From Wolbachia endosymbiont of Armadillidium arcangelii (GTDB taxonomy: Bacteria; Pseudomonadota; Alphaproteobacteria; Rickettsiales; Anaplasmataceae), in contig NZ_CP157942.1 of assembly GCF_040207875.1 (NCBI RefSeq), positions 372,001 to 436,000 on the forward strand: a DNA stretch of 64,000 nucleotides, given 5' to 3'. The notes beneath the pieces were generated by a model that saw only the letters and a program-made list of their open reading frames with translations, was not told the DNA's origin and made no database searches. The position numbers were made by a program, and so were the translations under genes. Below, one piece after another: positions 50,338 to 60,291 of this stretch (the first letter of the stretch is position 1; each line of letters opens with the position of its first letter).

Positions 50338-52617
50338 ATGATTTCTAAAAATTTAGAGGCAAGTTTAAATAGAGCGTTGCTGATTGCTTCTAATTGTAAG
50401 CTTAAATATGCAAAAGTGGAACATTTGTTGCTAGCATTAACTAAAGATGTGGATGTAAATTATGTTTTGTCAAGATGTAACATCAGAGCTGATGAAATCA
50501 TAAATATAGATAATATTATATTAAGGAATGATCATGGTAATAATATAAAAGGTTTTTTACAAGACAACTCCGAATTGACTGTCAATAAAGTTAAGCCTGA
50601 TGAGCTATTTCAATGCATAATACATAAAGCCATGATGCGGGCTCATCGCTTGGGAAAAGAAGAAATAAATGGAGCAAGTGTTCTGTTAGAGATTCTGTCT
50701 GAACAAGATTTATATATTGAAGAGCTATTGCGCAAACAGAATGCGAAGGATTCTAATTTGATTTATAATATATCTAATATAAAATATTCAGGTGATATAG
50801 AAGAATGCATCACTAATCGCAAGATAAAACTTGATAAGAATAACGATATCTCTACTGTAGCAAATAAAAGTGAATTACTAAAAGATGAAGAAGTTCTACA
50901 AAATTATTGTAAAAATTTAAATGATTATGCAAAAAGCAAAAAAATAGATTATATCATTGGTCGTGATTACGAATTAAATCGCACTATAGAAATCTTACTA
51001 AGACGCAGAAAAAATAACCCTTTATATGTCGGAGAACCAGGTGTTGGTAAAACAACAATAGTTGAAGGTCTGGTGTTGAAAATTATCGAAGGTAGTGTTC
51101 CGAGTGCACTGAGATCCAGCACAATTTATGCTTTGGATCTAGGATCACTCCTTGCGGGAACACGTTATAGAGGTGACTTTGAAGAAAGAATAAAATCTAT
51201 AATAAAAGTAATTGAGACAAAACCTGGTGCTATTCTTTTTATTGACGAAATACACACTATTATTGGAGCAGGCTCAACAAGTGGCAGCTTTCTTGATGCC
51301 GGCAATCTGCTCAAACCTGCACTTGCAAGAGGTACATTGCGTTGTATAGGTGCAACTACATACAGAGAATATAGCAATAGCTTTGAAAAGGATAAAGCAT
51401 TAGCAAGGAGGTTTCAAAAAATTAATGTAAAAGAGTCTTCCGTTAATGATACAGTAAAGATACTAGATGGTATAAAGCATTATTATGAAGGGTACCATGG
51501 AGTATATTACACGAAACATGCCATTAAATCTGCAGCTGAACTTTCACATAAGTATATTACTGGGCGAATATTACCTGATAAAGCAGTTGATGTTATAGAT
51601 GAAGCAGGCGCATATTGTAAGTTACAAAAAAACAGGCGAAAAATTATAAACAGTAGAGATATTAAGAATACTATCACTAGGATTACAAACGTACCTTGCG
51701 GGCTTGATGATATGCAAAGAGTAAAATCTCTGAAAGAAAATCTCGAGAAGGTCATTTTTGGTCAAGATCAAGCGATAGAGTCTCTTGTTAATTCTATTAA
51801 AATTGCAAAATCTGGTCTGAGAGATTACAATAAACCCTTGGCAAATTATCTTTTTGCAGGACCAACTGGTGTAGGTAAGACTGAACTTGCGAAGCAACTA
51901 TCACAAAGTATGGGTATGAACCTTATACGATTTGATATGTCTGAATATATGGAATCTCACACAATATCTAGAATGATCGGTTCTCCTCCTGGATATGTGG
52001 GTTACGACCAAGGTGGATTGCTTACAGAAGCTGTATCTAACAATCAATATAGTGTCATACTTCTTGATGAAATTGAGAAAGCTCATAGTGATATTTACAA
52101 TATATTACTACAAATCATGGATTATGGGTGCGTTACAGACACTTACGGACGGAAAGTTAGTTTTTCCAATACAATTTTAATTATGACAACCAATGCAGGG
52201 GCATTTGAACGTAGTAAAAGTTCTATTGGCTTTGGGCATAAGGACTTTAATATTGGTGATGGCGAAAAAGCAGTAGAACGGATTTTTAGCCCTGAATTTC
52301 GTAATCGCCTGGATGCAGTCATTTCTTTTTCTGACTTGAATGCGGATGTCATTTTGCACATTGTGGATAAATTTATTCAAGAATTGAAAAAACAACTTAT
52401 GCAAAAGGGCATAAACTGTTCAGTGGAAGAAGAAGTAAAGACTTACCTTGCACAAACAGGTTATAGCAAAGAAATGGGAGCGCGCCCAATAGAGAGGCTG
52501 ATTGAAAAAGAGATAAAAAGTCATTTGGCTGAAGAAATACTGAATCGTCGATTAATCAAAGGAAAGAAATTAAGGAGTTATATGAATAAGCAAGAAATTG
52601 CTTTTGATATAACTTAA
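50338..52617 (+). CDS. clpA: ATP-dependent Clp protease ATP-binding subunit ClpA
   Basis: 759 residues. Residues 1-140 form the Clp N-domain (ALLIASNCKLKYAKVEHLLL), two AAA+ domains follow (GEPGVGKTTIVEGL with FIDEIHTIIGAG; GPTGVGKTELAKQLS with LLDEIEKAH), and SIGFGH near residue 630 is the ClpP-binding loop. No ClpB-type middle coiled coil is present. It unfolds proteins for ClpP degradation and normally works with the ClpS adaptor. ClpP and ClpS are not in this window. Confidence 0.95.
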   Translation: MISKNLEASLNRALLIASNCKLKYAKVEHLLLALTKDVDVNYVLSRCNIRADEIINIDNIILRNDHGNNIKGFLQDNSELTVNKVKPDELFQCIIHKAMMRAHRLGKEEINGASVLLEILSEQDLYIEELLRKQNAKDSNLIYNISNIKYSGDIEECITNRKIKLDKNNDISTVANKSELLKDEEVLQNYCKNLNDYAKSKKIDYIIGRDYELNRTIEILLRRRKNNPLYVGEPGVGKTTIVEGLVLKIIEGSVPSALRSSTIYALDLGSLLAGTRYRGDFEERIKSIIKVIETKPGAILFIDEIHTIIGAGSTSGSFLDAGNLLKPALARGTLRCIGATTYREYSNSFEKDKALARRFQKINVKESSVNDTVKILDGIKHYYEGYHGVYYTKHAIKSAAELSHKYITGRILPDKAVDVIDEAGAYCKLQKNRRKIINSRDIKNTITRITNVPCGLDDMQRVKSLKENLEKVIFGQDQAIESLVNSIKIAKSGLRDYNKPLANYLFAGPTGVGKTELAKQLSQSMGMNLIRFDMSEYMESHTISRMIGSPPGYVGYDQGGLLTEAVSNNQYSVILLDEIEKAHSDIYNILLQIMDYGCVTDTYGRKVSFSNTILIMTTNAGAFERSKSSIGFGHKDFNIGDGEKAVERIFSPEFRNRLDAVISFSDLNADVILHIVDKFIQELKKQLMQKGINCSVEEEVKTYLAQTGYSKEMGARPIERLIEKEIKSHLAEEILNRRLIKGKKLRSYMNKQEIAFDIT

Positions 52618-52673
52618 AATTCTTGTTTTAGCATTCTAAATATAATACACTTACCTCTTTTAATAAGGCTACA

Positions 52674-53684
52674 GTGGCAAGTTTAACTAGAAATCAGTAT
52701 TACAGTAATCAAGATTTACAGAATTTATTTTCAAGATTGGGAATAAAGGCGGAAGAAGTAATAAGTCAGGAGTTTGACGATATACTCAGGTTGGTTGACC
52801 GGCGCTTTAGAAAGCTTTCATTAAAGTGCCACCCTGACAAAGAAAAAGATGAGGAGAAGAAAAAGATAGCTACAGAAAAGTTTCAAAAACTTAGTGCAGA
52901 TAAAAAAGAGCTAGAGAAGCATCTCAACGCTTTAAAAGAAGGGAAAACTCCTAGTCAATATGAAAGGCTATCAAGTGAAGAAGAACGGAGGAGGCAAACA
53001 AAAATTCATGGAATATTATCACGTAGAAGCAAAGCTATAAATAGAGCATTTTTATTTTTTATATTAGCAAATGTGGTACTTGATTCGTCACGTAAAGTCA
53101 AATATTGCTTATCACAGCTTGCCACTACTAGCAAGCTGCAAAGCGTTGCTTATAAATTTTATGCATTCAGCATAGGGATTTGGCCATGGTTGTTCATTAT
53201 AGCCTTGTGTGGCATTTTTTATGCAGCAAGTAAACAAAGGGGTCTACAAGAAGAAAATCTGGACAGGTTCAATCGAAGATGCAATCTGCTTATTACTGTT
53301 AATAATTGTGTTATATGTACTGCAGCAGTGTTTGCTGTATGTAGTTTAGTATCGGAAATTGCACAAAATGGCTGGCCTGTTCAATATGGAACGATGCTGA
53401 TAGTTAATTTGGTATTGGATTTATTACTTATTGCTTCACTTAGAACTTTTACGAAAGCTTCTGAATTATATAGTGAACACTGCATTCAGCGTTTATATGA
53501 AGAAGACGTAGAATTTAGCTACAAGGAAAAATTTGCATGGTATGACTACAAATTAGTGCTTATGCCGCTCGTTCTTCCTGTTGTTAAAATATGTTTTGAA
53601 GATTTAATTCAAGAAAGACCACAACAGCACACCACCGATCCTAAAGTTACACCTTTAAATATAGGTGTAGGAACAAGAGCGTAA
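52674..53684 (+). CDS. Membrane-bound J-domain protein
   Basis: 336 residues from GTG (52674). Residues about 10-85 form a J-domain with an intact HPD (LKCHPDKEKDEEKKK), though the first part is divergent. Four hydrophobic spans follow (FLFFILANVVLD, WPWLFIIALCGIFYAA, NNCVICTAAVFAVCSLV, TMLIVNLVLDLLLIASL). The tail is short and charged. A J-domain facing the cytoplasm would recruit DnaK to the membrane. The exact clients are unknown. It lies between clpA and fbaB without clear operon links. Confidence 0.7.
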   Translation: MASLTRNQYYSNQDLQNLFSRLGIKAEEVISQEFDDILRLVDRRFRKLSLKCHPDKEKDEEKKKIATEKFQKLSADKKELEKHLNALKEGKTPSQYERLSSEEERRRQTKIHGILSRRSKAINRAFLFFILANVVLDSSRKVKYCLSQLATTSKLQSVAYKFYAFSIGIWPWLFIIALCGIFYAASKQRGLQEENLDRFNRRCNLLITVNNCVICTAAVFAVCSLVSEIAQNGWPVQYGTMLIVNLVLDLLLIASLRTFTKASELYSEHCIQRLYEEDVEFSYKEKFAWYDYKLVLMPLVLPVVKICFEDLIQERPQQHTTDPKVTPLNIGVGTRA

Positions 53685-53742
53685 AAAGGTCTTTGCTTCA
53701 ACTATAGTTTTTGCTACACTTTGAGTAAATTTGAAGATATTA

Positions 53743-54639
53743 ATGAGTGAAGAAGTAAAACAAATCTTAAGTTATTACGAAAGTGAAAATCCTGGGGTAA
53801 AAGCAAATCTTACTCGCGTTCTTATGCACGGAAAACTTGGTGGCACTGGCAAGTTAGTAATTCTTCCTGTAGACCAAGGATTTGAACATGGACCAATAAA
53901 AAGCTTTGAAGTTAACCCCGATGCTTACGATCCACATTATCATTTTCAGCTTGCAGTTGATTCGGGAGTAAGCGCATACGCTGCTCCACTTGGTATGATC
54001 GAAGCTGGTGCTTCAACTTATGCTGGAATGCTTCCGCTTATTTTGAAGCTTAATAGCGCTAACTCCTTGCACTCAAAAGGCTTAACTTCTGATCAAGCAA
54101 TAACTGCTTCTGTAAAAGATGCACTACGTTTGGGCTGCGTGGCTGTTGGGTTTACTATATATCCTGGTTCTGCTAAATGCTTTGATATGATGGAAGAAGC
54201 TCGCGAAATTATAGCTGAGGCTAAGTCCTGCGGCCTTGCTGTAGTGCTATGGTCTTATCCACGCGGTGAAGGAATTTCCAAAGAAGGTGAAACGGCGGTT
54301 GATGTCATTGCCTATGCTGCGCACATAGCAGCTTTACTTGGCGCTAATATAATCAAAGTAAAACTTCCAACTAACTATTTGGAAAGGGAGAAAATAGAAA
54401 CAGAAAATATTGAGTCATTATCTAAAAGAATTGAATATGTTAAAAGGTCTTGTTTTGCAGGGAAAAGAATAGTAGTTTTTTCTGGTGGTGAATCGAAGGA
54501 AGTAGATGACATATGCGATGAAGCGAAAGAGATTAAGCAAGGCGGTGGTAATGGTTCAATTATCGGGCGTAACACTTTTCAGAGAAAAAGAGAGGATGCT
54601 TTATCTATGCTAAAAGATATAATGGATATCTACACATAA
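53743..54639 (+). CDS. fbaB: Fructose-bisphosphate aldolase class I (FbaB/DhnA type)
   Basis: About 298 residues. It has the archaeal-type class I aldolase pattern: LVILPVDQGFEHGPIKSFEV, YAAPLGMIEAG, VVLWSYPRGEGIS, ANIIKVKLPT with the Schiff-base Lys, and IVVFSGGESKEVD then GSIIGRNTFQR. It interconverts fructose 1,6-bisphosphate and triose phosphates; in a gluconeogenic endosymbiont this probably runs in the synthetic direction. A TTG at 53731 is in frame but the ATG at 53743 is preferred. Confidence 0.93.
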   Translation: MSEEVKQILSYYESENPGVKANLTRVLMHGKLGGTGKLVILPVDQGFEHGPIKSFEVNPDAYDPHYHFQLAVDSGVSAYAAPLGMIEAGASTYAGMLPLILKLNSANSLHSKGLTSDQAITASVKDALRLGCVAVGFTIYPGSAKCFDMMEEAREIIAEAKSCGLAVVLWSYPRGEGISKEGETAVDVIAYAAHIAALLGANIIKVKLPTNYLEREKIETENIESLSKRIEYVKRSCFAGKRIVVFSGGESKEVDDICDEAKEIKQGGGNGSIIGRNTFQRKREDALSMLKDIMDIYT

Positions 54640-54644
54640 AAAAC

Positions 54645-54716
54645 GGCTGGGTGGCAGAATGGCTTATGCGGAGGACTGCAAATCCTTTTATACCGGTTCA
54701 ATTCCGGTCCCGGCCT
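54645..54716 (+). tRNA. tRNA-Cys (GCA anticodon)
   Basis: 72 nt, cloverleaf fits. Acceptor stem GGCTGGG pairs with CCCGGCC (one T-G pair), the anticodon arm holds ACTGCAAAT with GCA as anticodon, and the T arm reads CCGGTTCAATTCCGG. The discriminator is T, as in most bacterial tRNA-Cys. CCA is not encoded. Confidence 0.94.
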
Positions 54717-54823
54717 CTTATTTCAATTAGATCGTTTTTTCTTCTGAAATTTTAGCAAGAGGTGTGGCTTTTAATGAAATATTTAAAAAAATAAGATACT
54801 ATATTCAAAATATAAGCAGTAAA

Positions 54824-55619
54824 ATGCCAAAGAGACTAACGAAAGTTTTATTATTAATTGGTTTGCCCTTCTTGCTTGCCAGTTGTACTTTTCACTATTT
54901 ATTAAAGAGCTCGTATACTCATCTTGCACCAAAAAAGTACCCTGCATCTAACAAACAACCGGTTTACGTTGGTACAGCTTACGGTGCACAGACTATGTAT
55001 AATGCATTATTTAATCTTTCTGTTAATAGGTAAGTCATCATTCACAGCCAAACATGGACGTGTTAGTCAATATATTAACTATGGAAGAGAAGTTGGAGCA
55101 GATGTGATAATCGTATCATTTCAAAATATGCAAAAGGATAAAGAACATTTTAGCATCACAGAACAACTATTATGGGACACAAGCTTAACAACATTTCATA
55201 CAAGGACCATTATAAACTTTGATCAGGATGTACTCTTTCTAAAAAAAATAGGTAATGCAAAAGCTCCATGGGAATATGTTAAAGGGGAGTTCGAGCTTCA
55301 CGAAAAAAACGATACTGATCCATATCTAGGGAATTGGGTAGGGTATAGAATATGCAAGATTGCAATATATTCTTCAGAAGATGAATATTTAGGATTGGTA
55401 AATGAAGATAATTGTAAAGAAAAATCTGGAATAAATAAGATGCTTGCTTGGAAAAATGAGGATGTAAGGTTGCGCATTAATAAACAATCAAAACAGGGAT
55501 TTTATTTAAATCGAAATAAGATCCCTATACTAATAAAATCTCAAATTAACAAATTTGGCTACCTTGAATTAGTAGATAAAAATACTGATCAGGTTGTAAT
55601 TTCCCTTCAGAAAAATTAG
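54824..55619 (+). pseudogene. Lipoprotein gene split by a frameshift
   Basis: The ATG at 54824 opens a clear lipoprotein signal peptide (MPKRLTKVLLLIGLPFLLAS then Cys). The frame runs to TAA at 55031, while a second frame (54924-55619) takes over around 55020-55035 and continues for about 195 residues (KHGRVSQYINYGREVGADVI, GNWVGYRICKIAIYSSEDEY). Joining the two would give a lipoprotein of about 265 residues with no recognised domain. A longer GTG-initiated version begins at 54764. Either a one-base indel broke it or the sequence has an error. Confidence 0.65.
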
Positions 55620-55710
55620 TTTTTACTACTCATAGAAACTATATACTTACTATTTCGATAAACCTCAAGCTTTCTAAGTTATTCTTGTTGCATGGTAAAA
55701 AATAAGCAAA

Positions 55711-56748
55711 GTGTTTTACAAAATGATATTACGTAATTTACTGTTTTTACTGCCGCCTGAAGTTGCTCACTCCTTGGTAATAGCGGCATTAAAAAAGATG
55801 CCCTGTAGAAAACCTATAGAACTACCGAAGTCTTTAAATGTAAACTTCTTTGGTAATAAACTTAAAAGTCCTTTGGGTCTTGCTGCAGGTTTTGACAAAA
55901 ATGCAGAAGTTATAAGGCCTATGCTCTCATTTGGTTTTGGATTTATTGAGGCTGGTACTGTAACTAAACATCCTCAATATGGAAACAAAAAACCGAGAAT
56001 TTTTCGGTTAATTAAAGATGGAGGAATAATTAATAGATTGGGGTTCAATAATAAAGGAGTAGACTATTTTCTTAAACAGATAAGTGAAACTAAGCTTGGT
56101 GATTGCATTTTTGGCATCAATATAGGAAAAAACAGTACATCAAAGGACCAAATCAGCGATTATGTTGACTTAATAAAGATAGTATATGGAAAGAGCAATT
56201 ATATAGTACTGAACATCTCATCTCCCAACACACCTAACTTGCGCAATTTGCACAATAAACAAGAATTATCCAAATTGTTGAAATCTATCACTCTAACCCG
56301 GAAATCAATCGATAGCTCTGAATCCATACCGATAATATTAAAAATATCTCCAGATATAGATCAACAAACAAAAGAAAATATCGCTGAGCTTACACTAGAA
56401 TATAAAATTGACGGCTTAATAGTAAGCAACACTACGATAAGTAGAGATTCTTACTATAATGAGAGTGGTGGGTTGAGCGGCAGGCCACTATTTCAACTTT
56501 CAACCGAGTTATTGAGTGACATGTACAAGCTTACTAAGAGCAAAATCCTATTGATAGGATGCGGGGGAGTTTCAAGTGGTGTTGACGCATATGAAAAAAT
56601 AAAGGTAGGAGCCTCTTTAGTACAACTGTACACTGCTCTCGTATACCAGGGGCATCAAGTTGTGAACAAAATCAACCTGGAGCTTGCGGAATTGGTAAGA
56701 AGAGATGGATTTAGTAACGTTACTGAAGCAGTGGGTTGTATACATTAG
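55711..56748 (+). CDS. pyrD: Dihydroorotate dehydrogenase (quinone), class 2
   Basis: 345 residues. N-terminal amphipathic membrane-contacting part (RNLLFLLPPEVAHSLVI) and FMN barrel with LGLAAGFDKNAEVI, NISSPNTPNLRNLH, ILKISPDID, VSNTTISRD and GCGGVSSGVDAYEKI. Oxidises dihydroorotate to orotate in pyrimidine synthesis and feeds electrons to ubiquinone. Start is GTG at 55711 or ATG at 55723; the family tolerates either. Confidence 0.95.
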   Translation: MFYKMILRNLLFLLPPEVAHSLVIAALKKMPCRKPIELPKSLNVNFFGNKLKSPLGLAAGFDKNAEVIRPMLSFGFGFIEAGTVTKHPQYGNKKPRIFRLIKDGGIINRLGFNNKGVDYFLKQISETKLGDCIFGINIGKNSTSKDQISDYVDLIKIVYGKSNYIVLNISSPNTPNLRNLHNKQELSKLLKSITLTRKSIDSSESIPIILKISPDIDQQTKENIAELTLEYKIDGLIVSNTTISRDSYYNESGGLSGRPLFQLSTELLSDMYKLTKSKILLIGCGGVSSGVDAYEKIKVGASLVQLYTALVYQGHQVVNKINLELAELVRRDGFSNVTEAVGCIH

Positions 56749-56842
56749 GCTGTACATTTTGGAAGTTATTGATATTGTTTTAGTAAAGTAGAGCTAATTT
56801 TTTAGTGTAAAGGTATGATAGGGAGTGCTTTTCTTTTGAACG

Positions 56843-57547
56843 ATGAATATAAAAATTTTGAACGATACAATATCTAAAGTTATTAATTATAAATTTACAG
56901 ATCATGCAATATTAGAAGAGGCATTAACTCACCCAAGCGTAAATAAAAGGAATAGCGAAAACCAGATCGTAAGCTACGAAAGGCTAGAGTTTTTGGGCGA
57001 TAGTGTTTTGAATATGGTTGTATCTGCTATGTTGTTTAAAATGTTTCCTAAAGAAAAAGAAGGAGCATTGGCAAAAAGAAAAACGGATTTAGTTTGTGGC
57101 AGTACCATTGCTAATGTTGCTAAAGAAGTAGAATTAGGTAACTTTATCATCATGAATAATAGTGAACGATACAATGGGGGAAGATGTACCTTAAAAAATT
57201 TAGAAAATTCGCTTGAAGCACTAATAGGTGCAATTTATATTGACGGTGGATTTGAGAGTGTTGAAAAATTTATTATCCGACATTGGGAAAAGCTAGCTAA
57301 GGATATCATCGATCCTCCTCAAGATCCTAAAACTTCGCTGCAGGAATGGACTCAAAAAAATAAACTACCTTTACCAGAGTATGAGCTTGTAAAACAGACT
57401 GGACCAGCACACAATCCTGAGTTTACTATATCAATTTGCATAGAGAATTATGGCAAAGTTTCTGCATCTGCTTATAGTAAGAAAATTGCTGAACAAAAAG
57501 CTGCTGAGTTGATGCTAGAAAAAATTAGAAAAAACGACTTAATTTAA
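56843..57547 (+). CDS. rnc: Ribonuclease III
   Basis: 234 residues. The catalytic domain has SYERLEFLGDSVLNMVV, the RNase III signature with the metal-binding acidic residues, and LENSLEALIGAIYIDGG. The C-terminal double-stranded RNA-binding domain covers about 155-230 (DPKTSLQEWTQKNKLPLPEY, SKKIAEQKAAELMLEKI). It processes rRNA precursors and other duplex RNA. It is full length. Confidence 0.96.
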   Translation: MNIKILNDTISKVINYKFTDHAILEEALTHPSVNKRNSENQIVSYERLEFLGDSVLNMVVSAMLFKMFPKEKEGALAKRKTDLVCGSTIANVAKEVELGNFIIMNNSERYNGGRCTLKNLENSLEALIGAIYIDGGFESVEKFIIRHWEKLAKDIIDPPQDPKTSLQEWTQKNKLPLPEYELVKQTGPAHNPEFTISICIENYGKVSASAYSKKIAEQKAAELMLEKIRKNDLI

Positions 57548-57595
57548 GTAAAATAGTCATTAACATAAATTTTAAGTAAGCTAATAGTTCTTAGT

Positions 57596-58204
57596 TCAGC
57601 TTACATATTTTCTTATCTCAGCCAAAATCTTATCAGATTGACTTTCATCTGAATTTAAATCAGCTACGAAATGTGTGACATATTTTCCTCCAGGGCCAAT
57701 AAGGTATATTATTGAAGAATGGTTGATTTCCTCTTCTCCACCAACTTTGCTAGCGTATACTTTATACTTTACAATTACTTCGTCTATTTTTTCTCTTTCG
57801 CCAGTTAACATTTGTATTCTGTGGTCAAATTGCTGCTGAAATTCTTTAAGTTTTTCCGTGCTATCGCGTTCAGGATCAACTGTGATAAAAAATGTTTGTA
57901 GCTTGCCGTTGGTTTTTTCATCTAATTTTGCAAGTGTTTCTGAAATTATTCCAAGGTTCATAGGGCAAATTCTTTTACATGAGGAAAATCCGAAGAAAAT
58001 CATCATATATTTATCTTTAAAATCACTACTGCGCACGATCTGTCCATCTTGGTTAATCAAGGAAAAATCCCCACCTATCTCAACTTCTGCGTTGTGAATC
58101 GCTGTTGCGGCAAATATGCCTTTTTTAGTGAAATAACAATAACCTAAAAAAACAACCGCTAATGCTATCAATAAACTAGATAATAACCTTATAAACTTTA
58201 TCAT
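57596..58204 (-). CDS. SCO1/SenC family copper chaperone
   Basis: 202 residues. One N-terminal membrane anchor (LLSSLLIALAVVFLGYCYFT) and a thioredoxin-like domain. The copper-binding CxxxC reads SSCKRICPMN, and the partner His lies in EINHSSIIYLIGPGG. It helps assemble the CuA centre of cytochrome c oxidase at the outer face of the inner membrane. A single gene upstream of dnaQ on the same strand by map, separated by 44 bp. Confidence 0.9.
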   Translation of the reverse strand: MIKFIRLLSSLLIALAVVFLGYCYFTKKGIFAATAIHNAEVEIGGDFSLINQDGQIVRSSDFKDKYMMIFFGFSSCKRICPMNLGIISETLAKLDEKTNGKLQTFFITVDPERDSTEKLKEFQQQFDHRIQMLTGEREKIDEVIVKYKVYASKVGGEEEINHSSIIYLIGPGGKYVTHFVADLNSDESQSDKILAEIRKYVS

Positions 58205-58248
58205 TAAAGCGTCTCCAGTAAAATTAAATCATATCTTGATTAGCTGAT

Positions 58249-58947
58249 TTATTCAATATATTCCTTCCAAAGTGAATTGTTAATTTTGTCTAACAGTTTC
58301 TTATGCTCATCAATTTCTTCACTATTTGGTGAGTGTTCTCTGCGAGCTAAATTGCGCACTTTATGCTGGATAAACGTGTAGTTATTGTCCTGGTCACATT
58401 CGCTATTAAACAAAAAGGTTTGCAATCCTCCTGTAAGCTCAACATAGACTTTTGCAAGCAATTGAGCATCAACTAATGCTCCGTGCAACTCTCTACCTTC
58501 TAGCGATATATCAAAACGCTTACATAATGCATTTAAAGAAGCTGGCGACCCTATGAATTTTTTTCTTGCAAGTGGTAATGTATCTAGCACTCTGTCTGAA
58601 GAAATTAACCCAGCATTCAACTTGCCTAACTCCATATTAAGGAACTTAACATCGAACTCAGCATTATGAATTACCAAAATGTTATTAGATATGAAGTCAA
58701 GAAATTCAAGTGCAACATCTGAAAATAGTGGCTTATCTTCTAAAAACTCCTCACTAATACCGTGAATCTTAAATGAATGGTAGGGTATATCTCTTTCTGG
58801 ATTAAGATATCGATGAAATGTTTTACCTGTTGGAATACGATTAATTAGTTCTACACATCCTATCTCAATAATTCGATGGCCAGATCCAGTGTCAAGACCT
58901 GTAGTCTCAGTATCAAGTACTATTTCGCGTAACTTACTTCCCATCAA
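58249..58947 (-). CDS. dnaQ: DNA polymerase III epsilon subunit (proofreading exonuclease)
   Basis: 232 residues, DEDDh exonuclease. Exo I reads IVLDTETTGLD, Exo II NNILVIHNAEFDVKFL and Exo III HGALVDAQLLAKVY with the catalytic His. The C-terminal part binds the polymerase alpha subunit. It removes misincorporated bases during replication. It follows the Tim44-like gene by 10 bp on the same strand, so the two are probably one transcript. Confidence 0.94.
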   Translation of the reverse strand: MMGSKLREIVLDTETTGLDTGSGHRIIEIGCVELINRIPTGKTFHRYLNPERDIPYHSFKIHGISEEFLEDKPLFSDVALEFLDFISNNILVIHNAEFDVKFLNMELGKLNAGLISSDRVLDTLPLARKKFIGSPASLNALCKRFDISLEGRELHGALVDAQLLAKVYVELTGGLQTFLFNSECDQDNNYTFIQHKVRNLARREHSPNSEEIDEHKKLLDKINNSLWKEYIE

Positions 58948-58957
58948 TGCAACAACC

Positions 58958-59617
58958 TTACTTATCGTTTGTTGTTAAATTTTTATCAATACTTGCCTTC
59001 TTGTAGTTAATAGAAACAAGCACCCAAGCTGGATCTGATGAATTAATATTTTTTTTGAATTGCCATACATCCTCAACTTTGTTAATAGTGAACATACTGC
59101 CTGATATGACATCTCCTTCATTATTCTTAACGAAGTTAATTTGCTCTGAAAGGAAATATGCTGCAATAAATATTACGTTTTTTACTAGTTTTATTTCTAA
59201 GATCTTTTGTGAAGCGATAGAAACAATTATAGACTCATGTATCTCTTGACGATGTTTAATCTTGTCTACAAAGTTGTTATATAAATCTTTGTCCAGAAGA
59301 GATTTTAACTGGGACAAATTTCCTTGGTTAAAACATTTGATTATTAATTCAAAAGCTATACTTGAACCTTCTATGAAATGGGAAATGGAGAAATCCTTAT
59401 TTTTTTGTAATATTTGTTCATAAGTAGCTTTTATTGAACTTTTGTTGTTGCTGTAAATGTAATTCTCAATATTTTCTACTACGTTTTCTCCACTTTGACT
59501 TACATCCAATACACCAGGTAGCTTTTCTAGATTGAGGTTAGCTGACCTTCCTAAAGAATTATACAAACGTGAAAAAATAAACGCCGCTAGTAAAGCATAT
59601 ATTGCAAGCTCTATCAT
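58958..59617 (-). CDS. Tim44-like (TimA) domain protein
   Basis: 219 residues. A single N-terminal span (IELAIYALLAAFIFSRLYNS), a linker, and a Tim44/MPN-type domain at about 85-215 (FIEGSSIAFELIIKCFNQGN, LKSLLDKDLYNNFVDKI). Alphaproteobacterial TimA is the bacterial relative of the mitochondrial import component Tim44; its job in bacteria is membrane-associated but not defined. In many Alphaproteobacteria it lies divergently from secB, as here (SecB at 59782), which supports the call. Confidence 0.85.
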   Translation of the reverse strand: MIELAIYALLAAFIFSRLYNSLGRSANLNLEKLPGVLDVSQSGENVVENIENYIYSNNKSSIKATYEQILQKNKDFSISHFIEGSSIAFELIIKCFNQGNLSQLKSLLDKDLYNNFVDKIKHRQEIHESIIVSIASQKILEIKLVKNVIFIAAYFLSEQINFVKNNEGDVISGSMFTINKVEDVWQFKKNINSSDPAWVLVSINYKKASIDKNLTTNDK

Positions 59618-59781
59618 AATAGCTTAACCCCTTGGTATATAAAATATCTGAATATTATTAATTATTGATAAAAATATGTTTTTCATATTCACCTATAGTC
59701 AAGTTTGCTATTCGTTTATAAATCAATATATTATATAAGGAAGTATTAAACATCTCAACTTAATTAAAGGAGACGTAAGAA

Positions 59782-60285
59782 ATGTTACAACATAAAATGA
59801 AAATTCATGGTCAGTATGTCAAAGATTTTTCGTTTGAGAATCCAAATTCGCCATTCCTTCCTTCTAGTAAAGCTCCCGATATTAATGTAATGGTTAATAT
59901 TAATTCAGCAAAATTAGAAGGCACAGAAAACAAAAAAGAAATAAATGAAGAAAAGCCTTTTCATGAAATTACTTTGCATATAGAAGCCAAAGCAACGATA
60001 AAAGATGAAGATGTGAAAGATGGTATAGCTTTCATTTGTGAGGTAAAGTATTGCGGTATTTTTTCAATAGAAAATTTGAAAGAGCTGGGTAAGGAAGAAG
60101 TTAGACAAGCTTTGTTTATTGGCGGACCTACTTTTCTTTTCCCTTTTGCAAGAGAAATAATCGCAAGAGCTACAAGTAGTGGTGGATTTCCTCCACTTAT
60201 GCTAGATCCTATAGATTTTGAAACTATGTATCGGCAGCAAAGTCAACAACAAAAAAGTAATGCTAGCAATTCCAATTTTAATTAA
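59782..60285 (+). CDS. secB: Protein-export chaperone SecB
   Basis: 167 residues. It holds the SecB pattern: GQYVKDFSFENPNSP near the start, VNINSAKLEG, ITLHIEAKATI and the C-terminal FPFAREIIARATSSGGFPPL then LDPIDFETMYRQQ. SecB holds preproteins unfolded and hands them to SecA. A strong SD (AAAGGAGACG) precedes the ATG. It ends 6 bp before acnA, and is divergent from the TimA gene. Confidence 0.95.
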   Translation: MLQHKMKIHGQYVKDFSFENPNSPFLPSSKAPDINVMVNINSAKLEGTENKKEINEEKPFHEITLHIEAKATIKDEDVKDGIAFICEVKYCGIFSIENLKELGKEEVRQALFIGGPTFLFPFAREIIARATSSGGFPPLMLDPIDFETMYRQQSQQQKSNASNSNFN

Positions 60286-60291
60286 TACAGG

